64,000 bases of DNA from Antrihabitans stalactiti. GTDB lineage: Bacteria > Actinomycetota > Actinomycetes > Mycobacteriales > Mycobacteriaceae. The translations under genes were made by a program, and so were the position numbers. The first letter of the stretch is position 1, and each line of letters opens with the position of its first letter. Location: contig NZ_VCQU01000011.1 in assembly GCF_012932915.1 (NCBI RefSeq), positions 62,001 to 126,000 of the forward strand. Direction: 5' to 3'. Shown one piece after another: positions 12,122 through 19,620 of this stretch. The notes beneath the pieces were generated by a model that had not been told where the DNA came from, did no database searches, and was given only the letters and a program-made list of their open reading frames with translations.

Positions 12122-13656
12122 CCGGCAAACCCCTGCGCGGCGACCGAATCCTGCGCTACGTCAATGCTTTCTGTCCGCTGTGCCACGACGAGGATCCCTG
12201 GCGCCCATTGACCGACGTCGCTCGGCTGTCCGGTTGGCTGGCCGCGCGCGACGACCGCGTCTGGCTCGAACGTGCTTGCCGCACGCACGGATTGGTTCGC
12301 ACGCTCTACGACGAGGATCCGGAAATCCTTGCCTACCTCGAAGAGTGGACCGCGCCGACCAAACAGCACACCCCGGACGTCGCCGGAAACTTCGATCCGA
12401 TTCCGTCGGCCTACCTACGCGGTCTACCGGAGATGCAGACCCAGCACACGTGCATTCTGTTGGCCGATATCGCCGAGGCCTGCAACCTGCGCTGCCCGAC
12501 CTGTTTCACCGACTCGTCCCCTGACCTGAACGGGATCGTCCCGGTCGCCGACATCCTTGCCAACATCGACCAGCGGCTCGAACGCGAAGACGGCAAGCTC
12601 GACGTCGTCATGCTCAGCGGCGGCGAACCGACGTTGCACCCACAGCTGCCGGAACTGCTGTACGAGCTGACGAGTCGGCCGATCACCCGGATCTTGATCA
12701 ACAGCAACGGTCTGCTGATCGCGCGCGACGACGACCTGCTCGACCTGCTGACCGAGCATCGGGAGCGCGTCGAGGTCTACCTCCAATTCGATGGGCTGTC
12801 GGCGGAAGCGTCGCGGCATCACCGCGGCGGGGACCTGCGGAAACAGAAGGCCCTCGCCGTCGAACGGCTCTCCGAGCGCGCAATTTTCACGACCCTCGTG
12901 ATGACCGCGGCGCTCGGCGTCAACGATGGCGAGATCGGCGACGTCGTCAAGCTCGCCCTGGCAACGCCCTACATCAGCGGAGTATCGCTGCAGCCGCAGT
13001 TCGGGTCGGGCCGGTCCGGGGCGATCGATCCGGTGAACAGGCTCACCCACACCGGCGTCTTGAAGCGGCTCGGTCCGCAGACCGACGGCCTGGTGACCTG
13101 GCGCGACCTGACCGCGCTGCCGTGCTCGCACCCGCATTGCTGCTCGGTCGGGTACATGATTCGCGACGACTCAGAGCAGTGGCGGTCGCTCACCGCGCTG
13201 ATCGGTCACGACCGGCTGAAAGAGAACCTCGGTCTGGTGTCGAACCGGATCGCCGACCAGGAAGTCCCGCGCGAACTACGGCTTGCGGTGCAAGAATCGC
13301 TGCTCGGATTGCTGTCGGAACAGTCGTCGCTGTCGCATCCGCAGATGGGTGAAGTATGGCGAAACATTTGTGAGAACTGCGATCTCGGCCTGTCCACGCT
13401 GCTGACCTTGGCGTCGTCGGGTTTGCCTGGTCGTCGGCGGCGTTTGCGTCGGATGCTCGGCGAACGCGTCGTCCGCATCACCGTCAAGCCGTTCATGGAC
13501 ATGTCGACGATGCTCGAGGAACGCCTCACCCAATGCTGTGTGCACGTGAGCACGCGTTCCGAGCAGGATCAGTGCGCGCCATTCTGTGCGGTCCAGGCCT
13601 GGGTGCCGTTGGGTCGTCAGCGCCTCTCGGCTGCCGCGAAAGTGCAGCTCCTGTGA
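12118..13656 (+). CDS. Radical SAM enzyme resembling tetraether-lipid synthase (Tes/MJ0619 type)
   Basis: This 512-residue enzyme has the cluster-binding CNLRCPTC motif near residue 125 and a GGEP motif after it. Three other cysteine-rich parts match the archaeal Tes family as I remember it: an N-terminal FCPLC...CRTHG finger, a PCSHPHCCSVGY segment, and a C-terminal CCVH...APFC segment. Tes joins the tails of two archaeal diether lipids through a radical C-C bond. Here the substrate is unknown, but an Lgt-like phospholipid enzyme two genes upstream suggests acyl or alkyl chains of a membrane lipid. GTG 12118 overlaps the preceding stop (GTGA). Family placement is fairly sure; the reaction is inferred. 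Confidence 0.85.
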   Translation: MTGKPLRGDRILRYVNAFCPLCHDEDPWRPLTDVARLSGWLAARDDRVWLERACRTHGLVRTLYDEDPEILAYLEEWTAPTKQHTPDVAGNFDPIPSAYLRGLPEMQTQHTCILLADIAEACNLRCPTCFTDSSPDLNGIVPVADILANIDQRLEREDGKLDVVMLSGGEPTLHPQLPELLYELTSRPITRILINSNGLLIARDDDLLDLLTEHRERVEVYLQFDGLSAEASRHHRGGDLRKQKALAVERLSERAIFTTLVMTAALGVNDGEIGDVVKLALATPYISGVSLQPQFGSGRSGAIDPVNRLTHTGVLKRLGPQTDGLVTWRDLTALPCSHPHCCSVGYMIRDDSEQWRSLTALIGHDRLKENLGLVSNRIADQEVPRELRLAVQESLLGLLSEQSSLSHPQMGEVWRNICENCDLGLSTLLTLASSGLPGRRRRLRRMLGERVVRITVKPFMDMSTMLEERLTQCCVHVSTRSEQDQCAPFCAVQAWVPLGRQRLSAAAKVQLL

Positions 13657-13967
13657 CCCCACCAGGTCGTGAGTCTTTTAGGAGTCCAGGGACTCCTAAA
13701 AGACTCACGAGGGGTGAGGAGCCGTACGACCCCCTGCGGCTGTGTGTTTACGCGACGGTCGCGGTCCTTGCCTGGCTGCTCGGTCCGTGGGCGGTCCTGG
13801 GTTTCGCGATCCTGGGACTGGTGGGCTACATCCGGGCACGGCAAGCGGGTCTGCTGCAGAGCAAATGCAAACTGCGAGATACCCGACTGGTGATCGGGTA
13901 TCTCGCAGTTATCGCTGTGGCCGCGTTGGCAGCCATCGTCTGGCGACTGTGGTCCTGGGCTAGCTGA
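13653..13967 (+). CDS. Small membrane protein with a palindromic element in its 5' end
   Basis: The 104-residue frame starts at GTG 13653, overlapping the radical SAM stop as GTGA, the third such overlap in this chain. Residues 6-19 are encoded by the 40-nt family A palindrome, which is therefore in frame and without a stop. Two hydrophobic segments follow: CVYATVAVLAWLLGPWAVLGFAILG and LVIGYLAVIAVAALAAIVWRL. No other usable start exists downstream of the palindrome. Either the protein tolerates the insert, or the element now reduces or ends expression of this gene. It overlaps the convergent MmpL gene by eight bases. The function is unknown. Confidence 0.6.
   Translation: MTPPGRESFRSPGTPKRLTRGEEPYDPLRLCVYATVAVLAWLLGPWAVLGFAILGLVGYIRARQAGLLQSKCKLRDTRLVIGYLAVIAVAALAAIVWRLWSWAS
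13669..13708. repeat. 40-nt perfect palindrome, family A, copy 1
   Basis: The arm GTGAGTCTTTTAGGAGTCC (19 nt) is followed by AG and its exact reverse complement. The flanks TC and GA extend the pairing by two more base pairs. The same 40 nt occur at 40849-40888 and 55909-55948. It begins 12 nt after the radical SAM stop codon. It could act as a transcription terminator or be a small dispersed element. Confidence 0.9.
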
Positions 13968-16281
13968 CCGGGACCAGTTCCTTCTTCTCGAGGTCGACCG
14001 GAGCGGACTCCAGCTTCTGGCCTTCGATATCGACATTCGGCAGGATGCGATCTAGCCATGCGGGCAGCCACCACGCCTTGTCGCCGAGCAGTGCCATCAC
14101 GGACGGGATGATCACCATCCGGACCACGAAGGCGTCGAAGAAGACGGCCGCGGCGAGGGCGAAGCCCATTGCCTTGATGAAGGAATCCGGCTCAGCCATG
14201 AAGGCTGCGAACACCGACATCATGATGATGGCCGCTGCAGTGACCACTCGAGCGCCGTGGTTGAAGCCTGCGACGACTGCTTCCTTCGCGGTGGCGCCCT
14301 TCATGTATTCCTCACGCATCCGGCTGACCAGGAACACCTGGTAGTCCATTGCGAGACCGAACACCACACCGATCAGGAAGATCGGCATGAAGCTGACGAT
14401 CGGCTGCGGGTTCGAGATGATGCCGAGCCAGCCTTCCTGGAAGATCGCGACCGTTGCGCCGAAGGTTGCGACAACGCTGAGCAGGAAGCCCAAGGTTGCG
14501 GTCAGCGGCACGAGGATCGAGCGGAAGACGAGCATCAGCAGCACGAACGCCAGCCCGACCACGACGGCGAGGTACGGAATCAGGGCGCTCTGCAGGCGGT
14601 CGGACACATCGTTCTCGAGTGCGGTCTGGCCGGTGACGCCGTAGCTGACACCGATCTTCGAGTTCAGCCCGGACTCGGCGTCGCGCAGATTCTGGACGAG
14701 GTCCTTTGTGCTGTCGCTGCTCGGTGAACTCTTGGGCGTCACGAGGACCTGTGCGGTATCGCCGGCCTGGTTGACAGCGACGATCTGCGCGTTCGCAACA
14801 TCGCTCTGCGCGTCGATCGTGGACAGCACCTGACCAAAGGCATCCTGCGGACCGACCGAAGAGTTCTTCGCATCGACGATCACCATCAACGGACCGTTCT
14901 TGCCTGGACCGAAGCTGTTGTTGACCAGGTCGTAGGCCTTGCGAGCGCTGGTCGCCGGATCGGCGGTGCCCTGGTTCGGGAGTGACAGCGCCAGGCTCGT
15001 CGCTGGGATCGCCAGCAGCCCGAGCAACAGCACGCCGGCGATGAGCGGCACTGCGGGCACCCGAGTCACGAAGGTCGCGAAGCGAACCGCTCGGGTCGGC
15101 TTGGTCGAATCGCCTTCGGCATCCCGTGACTTCAAGAAAGGCACCTTGCCTGCGAAGGCCTTCGTGCCGAACAAGCCGAGGATCGCGGGCAACAGGGTCA
15201 GCGCGATCAGCACCGCGATCAGCACCGTAAACGCTGCGGCAGCACCCATGTCCGAGAGGAACGGAATGCCGACGACTCGCAATGCGACGAGTGCGATGAT
15301 GACCGTCAAGCCTGCGAACACCACGGCCGAACCGGCGGTTCCCACTGCTCGACCTGCAGCTTCTGCCCGGTCGTCGGTGTTTTCGAGTTCATGTCGGTAG
15401 CGCGACACGATGAACAGCGAGTAGTCGATCGCAACAGCCAGACCGATCATGATGGCGAGAGTCGGGGTCATGGACGACAGGTCCATGAATCCGGTGGCGA
15501 TGGTGATGCCCATGCTGCCGATGGCGATGCCGACGATCGCGGTGATGAGCGGAAGACCCGCTGCGACGAGCGAACCGAAGGTGATCATCAGAACCACAGC
15601 CGCAACGCCGATGCCGACCAGTTCGGTGGCACCGCCCGGTGGCGATTGGGTCGAAGCTGCGTTGCCACTGACCTCGACGGTGAGGCCCGCGTCGCGTCCA
15701 ACCTGGGCGGCGTTGTCGATCGCGCTGCGTAGTTCGTCATCCACGTCTCCCTGGCCACCGTTGAACGGGACCGTGACGTAGCCGACGGACTGGTCAGGAC
15801 TCAGCGGTTCGAGTGCCTTCGCGTTCGCCACCGCTTGGTCGACCGATGTGCCTTTGCTCTCGGCCTGCTTGACCATGCCGTCGGTCATATTGCGCGCCGC
15901 GACGACCGGATTGACGATTGCCTGGTCCCCTGCCTTCGCCGCGTCCTTGACCTGCGGAATCTCGCGGATCTTCGCGATGACGGCATCCATCGCAGCCTGG
16001 TTCTGCTGCGATTCGAGCGTCTGCCCGGCCGGAGCGGCGAAGACGTAGCGCGCACTCAACGAGTTGAACGGGTCGTCGGCCTGGGCAGCCGGGAATCGTT
16101 CGGCCATGAGGTCCTGCGCCTTCTGCGCAGGCGTTCCCGGAATCGAGAACGACTCACTGGTCGGGCCGGAGAGCGTCGCCGCGCCGATTCCGGCGAGGAC
16201 CAGCGCCGCGAGCCAGAGCGACAACACGATCGCTTTTTTTCGGTAAGCGAACTTACCGATTCGATACAAATAGGTAGCCAC
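13960..16281 (-). CDS. MmpL/RND-family membrane exporter
   Basis: This 773-residue RND-type transporter is predicted to move lipids or drugs outward using the proton gradient. It has two halves, each with one membrane helix, a periplasmic domain of about 130-150 residues, and five further helices. Each half carries the proton-relay Asp-Tyr pair (VAIDYSLFIVSR and LAMDYQVFLVSR). The large C-terminal cytoplasmic domain of MmpL3 is absent. It lies 34 bases downstream of a TetR gene on the same strand, so the regulator and exporter are probably one operon controlled by the tandem operators at 16939-16974. The substrate is unknown. Confidence 0.88.
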   Translation of the reverse strand: MATYLYRIGKFAYRKKAIVLSLWLAALVLAGIGAATLSGPTSESFSIPGTPAQKAQDLMAERFPAAQADDPFNSLSARYVFAAPAGQTLESQQNQAAMDAVIAKIREIPQVKDAAKAGDQAIVNPVVAARNMTDGMVKQAESKGTSVDQAVANAKALEPLSPDQSVGYVTVPFNGGQGDVDDELRSAIDNAAQVGRDAGLTVEVSGNAASTQSPPGGATELVGIGVAAVVLMITFGSLVAAGLPLITAIVGIAIGSMGITIATGFMDLSSMTPTLAIMIGLAVAIDYSLFIVSRYRHELENTDDRAEAAGRAVGTAGSAVVFAGLTVIIALVALRVVGIPFLSDMGAAAAFTVLIAVLIALTLLPAILGLFGTKAFAGKVPFLKSRDAEGDSTKPTRAVRFATFVTRVPAVPLIAGVLLLGLLAIPATSLALSLPNQGTADPATSARKAYDLVNNSFGPGKNGPLMVIVDAKNSSVGPQDAFGQVLSTIDAQSDVANAQIVAVNQAGDTAQVLVTPKSSPSSDSTKDLVQNLRDAESGLNSKIGVSYGVTGQTALENDVSDRLQSALIPYLAVVVGLAFVLLMLVFRSILVPLTATLGFLLSVVATFGATVAIFQEGWLGIISNPQPIVSFMPIFLIGVVFGLAMDYQVFLVSRMREEYMKGATAKEAVVAGFNHGARVVTAAAIIMMSVFAAFMAEPDSFIKAMGFALAAAVFFDAFVVRMVIIPSVMALLGDKAWWLPAWLDRILPNVDIEGQKLESAPVDLEKKELVPVS

Positions 16282-16315
16282 GATGTACTCCTGGTGGGGG
16301 TGGTTCGAGCAGTTC

Positions 16316-16921
16316 TCAGTTGGGTTGCGGCAGGCCGCGACGAATGAGCGCGAGCGCTTCGGTCATGAGTTGAGCTGGGGTTCTGCCCTGTGCGTTCTCG
16401 CTGATGGACAGTTCGAGCACCGTCTTCACGGCGCCGCCGATGGCTACCTGAAGGAGGTTGGGATAGAGATCGGAATCGATGTCGGTGCCGGTCCGTTCCG
16501 CAAGCGCCTCGCCGAACAGCCGAGACACGTTGTTGTGCATCTGCATCGTCTTGACCATGAGTGCAGGCGACTCTTCGATGAGCCGAGGTAGGGCACACAT
16601 CTCTTCGATGTCGCGGGTCGTATCGGACACATATGCGACGGCCAACCGTTCGAGCGAGTCCCAGATCGACTCATCCTCCGGGCAGGCGCGAAGTGCATCG
16701 ACCCACTCCTGGACGGACGCTTCCGCTTGGTAGAGGATTGCGTCCTCCTTCGAAGCGAAGTAGTTGTGGAAGGTGCGCGTTGAAACATCGGCTTCGGCGG
16801 CGATGGCCTCCGCGGTCACCCCATCCAGACCGTGCACGCGCGAGAGCCGGACGGCGGCCGCACTGAGCGCAGCGCGGGTCGCAGCCTTTTTTCGGTCTCG
16901 GAGTCCGGTTGAACTGGTCAT
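16316..16921 (-). CDS. TetR-family regulator of the adjacent MmpL exporter
   Basis: The 201-residue protein has an N-terminal TetR helix-turn-helix (VTAEAIAAEADVSTRTFHNYF) near residues 35-55 and an all-helical ligand domain. ATG 16921 places the basic RDRKKAATRAAL helix at the start as usual; ATG 16933 is also in frame. It precedes the MmpL gene by 34 bases. Two TTGCA-N6-TGCAA palindromes lie just upstream, which fits an autorepressed tetR-mmpL operon and perhaps control of the divergent thrE-like gene. Confidence 0.85.
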   Translation of the reverse strand: MTSSTGLRDRKKAATRAALSAAAVRLSRVHGLDGVTAEAIAAEADVSTRTFHNYFASKEDAILYQAEASVQEWVDALRACPEDESIWDSLERLAVAYVSDTTRDIEEMCALPRLIEESPALMVKTMQMHNNVSRLFGEALAERTGTDIDSDLYPNLLQVAIGGAVKTVLELSISENAQGRTPAQLMTEALALIRRGLPQPN

Positions 16922-16938
16922 GCGTTCAACCATACGGA

Positions 16939-16974
16939 ACTTGCAGAGCCGTGCAAGTTTGCAGAGATATGCAA
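16939..16974. promoter_or_regulatory. Tandem TetR operators in a divergent promoter region
   Basis: Two adjacent inverted repeats share the same core. The first is ACTTGCA-N6-TGCAAGT (16939-16958) and the second is TTGCA-N6-TGCAA (16959-16974). They lie 18 bases upstream of the TetR start, between it and the divergent ThrE-type gene. The symmetry and tandem spacing are typical of TetR dimers binding side by side; binding itself is inferred. Confidence 0.7.
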
Positions 16975-17043
16975 TGTGAGTGTGTTTGGTTACACAACGG
17001 AGCAAGCTGTGACGGCAGTCACGCAACACAGGGAGGTCCGAAC

Positions 17044-18474
17044 GTGAGTGTCAACGTGCGCACCGCACGGCTGCGGCAGCGGGTGCGCAGACAGATCAAG
17101 GCCGTCAGAACGCGAGAACCCGTCGCTACAGCACACGACGCCATCGGTCCACAGCCACCCGACGACGCGACCGTCAACTTCGTACTCGACGTGTCCTTGC
17201 GCCTGGGTGAGGTCCAAATGTCCAGTGGCGCAGGTGCATCCGACGTCACGGCCACGATCATCGCGCTCACCACCGCGCTCGGACTCCCGCAATGCGAGGT
17301 CGACGTCATCTTCACGTCGATCACCGTCACGTGCCACCGCGGCACGACGATGGCGCCGGTCACCGCGCTGCGCGTCGTCCGATCCCGAAGCCTCGACTAC
17401 ACCCGGTTGACCGCTGCGGAGATCCTGGTTCACAAGATCGTCCGAGGGAACATCGACGCCAAGGCCGCCCACCTCGAACTCCAGGCCATGACTAGCGCGC
17501 CGCACCCCTACCCCCGCTGGGTTGCCACGCTTGCGTGGGGCGGCCTCGCCGCGTTCATCACCATGATCCTCGGCGGCGGCTTCGATATCGCGATCGTCGC
17601 CATGGTCATCAGCGCCGTCGTCGACCGCGTCGGTCGTAGGCTCAACCGCTACCAGTTGCCGTTCTTCTACCAGCAGATAGTGGGTGGACTGGTCGCGACG
17701 CTGTCGGCGATGGCCGTGGTGAGCAGCAATCTCCTTACGACGGACAAACCCACGCTGCTGGTCGCCGCTGCGATCACCGTGCTGCTCTCCGGGCTTTCGA
17801 CAGTCTCGGCGGTGCAGGATGCGATCACCGGCTACAACGTGACCGCCGCCGGTCGCATCGTCGAAACGATCCTGATGAGCGCCGGTTTGATTGCGGGCGT
17901 GGTTTTGGCGCTCAAGATTGCGGTCCTACTGGGGCTGCCGCGGACGCCGTTGCCCGAGGTCGTCGGCACAACGCCGCAACGGCTGCCGCTGATCGTCCTG
18001 GGCAGCATCGGCGCAGCGGCGTGTTTCGCACTCGCGTCGTACTCGACCTTTCGCGGCATGGCGGTCGCCGGAGCAGCCGGCGGAATCGGCGGCGCGGTCT
18101 ACGGCGGACTCATGTTGACCGACATCGGCGCGGTCGGGGCCTCGGCCTTCGCGGCAGCGCTCGTCGGATTCTGCGGCGGCGTCCTCGCCCGCAGGCTCAA
18201 AGTGACACCGCTCGTCGTCGCCGTATCCGGCATCACTCCACTGCTACCCGGCCTGTCTACCTATCGCGGTCTCTATCAACTCGGCGTCGAGCGCAGCGGC
18301 GATATCTCGACCATCATGTCCGCCATCGGAATCGGCTTGGCGCTCGCGGCAGGTGTCGTACTCGGCGAATTCCTGGCCCAGCCGGTCCGTACCGGGCTCG
18401 GCAGACTCGAACGGAAGCTCTCCGGTCCGCGCATGGCCGGACCGCTCGAACCGGCCGATCGACGCCTGGATTAG
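17044..18474 (+). CDS. ThrE-family threonine/serine exporter
   Basis: The 476-residue protein has the two-part ThrE layout. The N-terminal half holds a conserved cytoplasmic domain with SGAGASDVTATI and CEVDVIFTSITVTCHRG, followed by hydrophobic segments of the first membrane part. The C-terminal half is a second hydrophobic part ending ITPLLPGLSTYRGLY. ThrE of Corynebacterium exports threonine and serine by proton antiport, and M. tuberculosis Rv3737 belongs to the same family. GTG 17044 gives a normal length; the upstream frame to 16909 crosses the operator region. It is transcribed divergently from the TetR gene. Confidence 0.85.
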   Translation: MSVNVRTARLRQRVRRQIKAVRTREPVATAHDAIGPQPPDDATVNFVLDVSLRLGEVQMSSGAGASDVTATIIALTTALGLPQCEVDVIFTSITVTCHRGTTMAPVTALRVVRSRSLDYTRLTAAEILVHKIVRGNIDAKAAHLELQAMTSAPHPYPRWVATLAWGGLAAFITMILGGGFDIAIVAMVISAVVDRVGRRLNRYQLPFFYQQIVGGLVATLSAMAVVSSNLLTTDKPTLLVAAAITVLLSGLSTVSAVQDAITGYNVTAAGRIVETILMSAGLIAGVVLALKIAVLLGLPRTPLPEVVGTTPQRLPLIVLGSIGAAACFALASYSTFRGMAVAGAAGGIGGAVYGGLMLTDIGAVGASAFAAALVGFCGGVLARRLKVTPLVVAVSGITPLLPGLSTYRGLYQLGVERSGDISTIMSAIGIGLALAAGVVLGEFLAQPVRTGLGRLERKLSGPRMAGPLEPADRRLD

Positions 18475-18926
18475 CGGCGACGCCATGCTCCCGGGTCCGC
18501 AGTGAGGTCGGCAATGAATTCCGGCAACTCATTACGCGCGACGTCGTCGATACTCACCTTTTCGAGCACGGCACGCAGATTGACGCGTACAGCGATCCAC
18601 ACCTGCTGCAACGGCTCGGCATAGCCCGAATATCGAACATCCTCCGGCCGCTGCCCGACGACCGACGCAAGTGGTCCCTCGACCGAGCGAATCACGTCAG
18701 CGATGCTGATCTCGGCCGCAGGCTTGGCCAGCCAGTACCCACCGTCCGGACCGCGTCGACTGCACACGAGATCACTACGACGCAGGTCGCCGAGGACCGC
18801 TTCGAGGAACTTCGGCGGGATCGCCTGCGCGCTCGCGATTGCCTCGGCCTTCGCGGGTTCGCCGCTGGAATGGGCGAGTTCGAGCAGAACACGCACAGCA
18901 CAGTCGACTCTTGCCGTGATGTGCAC
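18471..18926 (-). CDS. Rrf2-family transcriptional regulator without Fe-S cysteine triad
   Basis: This 151-residue protein starts VHITARVDCAVRVLLELAH, the typical Rrf2 opening, with a winged helix (IPPKFLEAVLGDLRRSDLVCSRRGPDGGYWLAKP) in the first 75 residues. The cysteine triad that binds Fe-S clusters in IscR or NsrR is missing; only two N-terminal cysteines are present. It is thus more like CymR or redox-independent members. The start is GTG 18926, with a strong AAGGAG ribosome binding site. Its stop overlaps the convergent ThrE-like gene by four bases. Targets are unknown; an imperfect palindrome upstream may be its own operator. Confidence 0.85.
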   Translation of the reverse strand: MHITARVDCAVRVLLELAHSSGEPAKAEAIASAQAIPPKFLEAVLGDLRRSDLVCSRRGPDGGYWLAKPAAEISIADVIRSVEGPLASVVGQRPEDVRYSGYAEPLQQVWIAVRVNLRAVLEKVSIDDVARNELPEFIADLTADPGAWRRR

Positions 18927-18933
18927 GTATCTC

Positions 18934-18951
18934 CTTACTCGGGCGAGTGAG
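18934..18951. promoter_or_regulatory. Possible Rrf2 operator (imperfect palindrome)
   Basis: CTTACTCG-GG-CGAGTGAG, with one mismatch between arms, lies between the start of the Rrf2 gene and the stop of the upstream TetR gene. Position and symmetry suggest autoregulation, but the signal is short. Confidence 0.3.
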
Positions 18952-18955
18952 CCAA

Positions 18956-19516
18956 TTATGAGTGGTCGGCGCGCAATACCGACATCGCGACGTCGAGCAG
19001 CACGCGCTCGACCTCCTCGACGGACGCTTCGGGGACCAGTTCGTTGGAGGTGAGCGCAATACCGAGCACTTCGAGAGTGGCGGCCGCTCGCAACTGCTGC
19101 TCGACCGTGGGGTGCGGCCCAGCCAACCAGGTCCGCATCCGTTCGTTGATCCGGAGCACCTCAGGAAAGCGATCGCCGATGGCATTCATGATCGGGATCG
19201 CGTCCCGCACGAACAACACACCGGTCTCGCGGTGGCGGACAAGGCTGGCGATGTAGCGACCGAGCATCGGCCGCACGTCGTCCTCAGTGAACGACGTCTC
19301 GTCCAGAGCAGTTGCTATCGAGCCGATTTCGTCAAGCACAGGTCCGACGATGGCGACGAGCAAGTCTGCCTTCGATGCATAGTGGTAGTAGAGCGATGCT
19401 TTCGTGATGCCCACCTCGTCGGCGACTTCACGCAAGCTCGTCTGGTCGAAACCCTTCGTCGCGATCAGCCGGATCGCGGCGTCGCGGATTGCACTTCGTG
19501 TGTCGCGGGCGCGCAT
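18956..19516 (-). CDS. TetR-family regulator divergent from an MmpL exporter
   Basis: The 186-residue protein has a clear TetR DNA-binding domain: IRDAAIRLIATKGFDQTSLREVADEVGITKASLYYHYASKADLL (residues 9-52), including the LYYHY segment. A variable ligand-binding part follows. It faces the MmpL gene at 19621 across a 104-base intergenic space that holds a perfect 22-bp palindrome. The simplest reading is a repressor of both itself and the exporter, relieved by the exported compound or a related ligand. Confidence 0.87.
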   Translation of the reverse strand: MRARDTRSAIRDAAIRLIATKGFDQTSLREVADEVGITKASLYYHYASKADLLVAIVGPVLDEIGSIATALDETSFTEDDVRPMLGRYIASLVRHRETGVLFVRDAIPIMNAIGDRFPEVLRINERMRTWLAGPHPTVEQQLRAAATLEVLGIALTSNELVPEASVEEVERVLLDVAMSVLRADHS

Positions 19517-19553
19517 ATTCCCTCTCCCGCCGGACCCTCGAAATAAGGTTGTT

Positions 19554-19575
19554 CTACCTACCGTGCGGTAGGTAG
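19554..19575. promoter_or_regulatory. Perfect TetR operator palindrome
   Basis: CTACCTACCG-TG-CGGTAGGTAG is a perfect inverted repeat with 10-nt arms between the divergent TetR and MmpL genes. It lies about 45 bases before the MmpL start, the right place to block both promoters. The CTACC/GGTAG core is common among TetR operators in actinobacteria. Confidence 0.8.
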
Positions 19576-19620
19576 TCTACCGAGGGACGGTCGTCCAAAC
19601 ACCTGTTTCGGAGGGGCACA

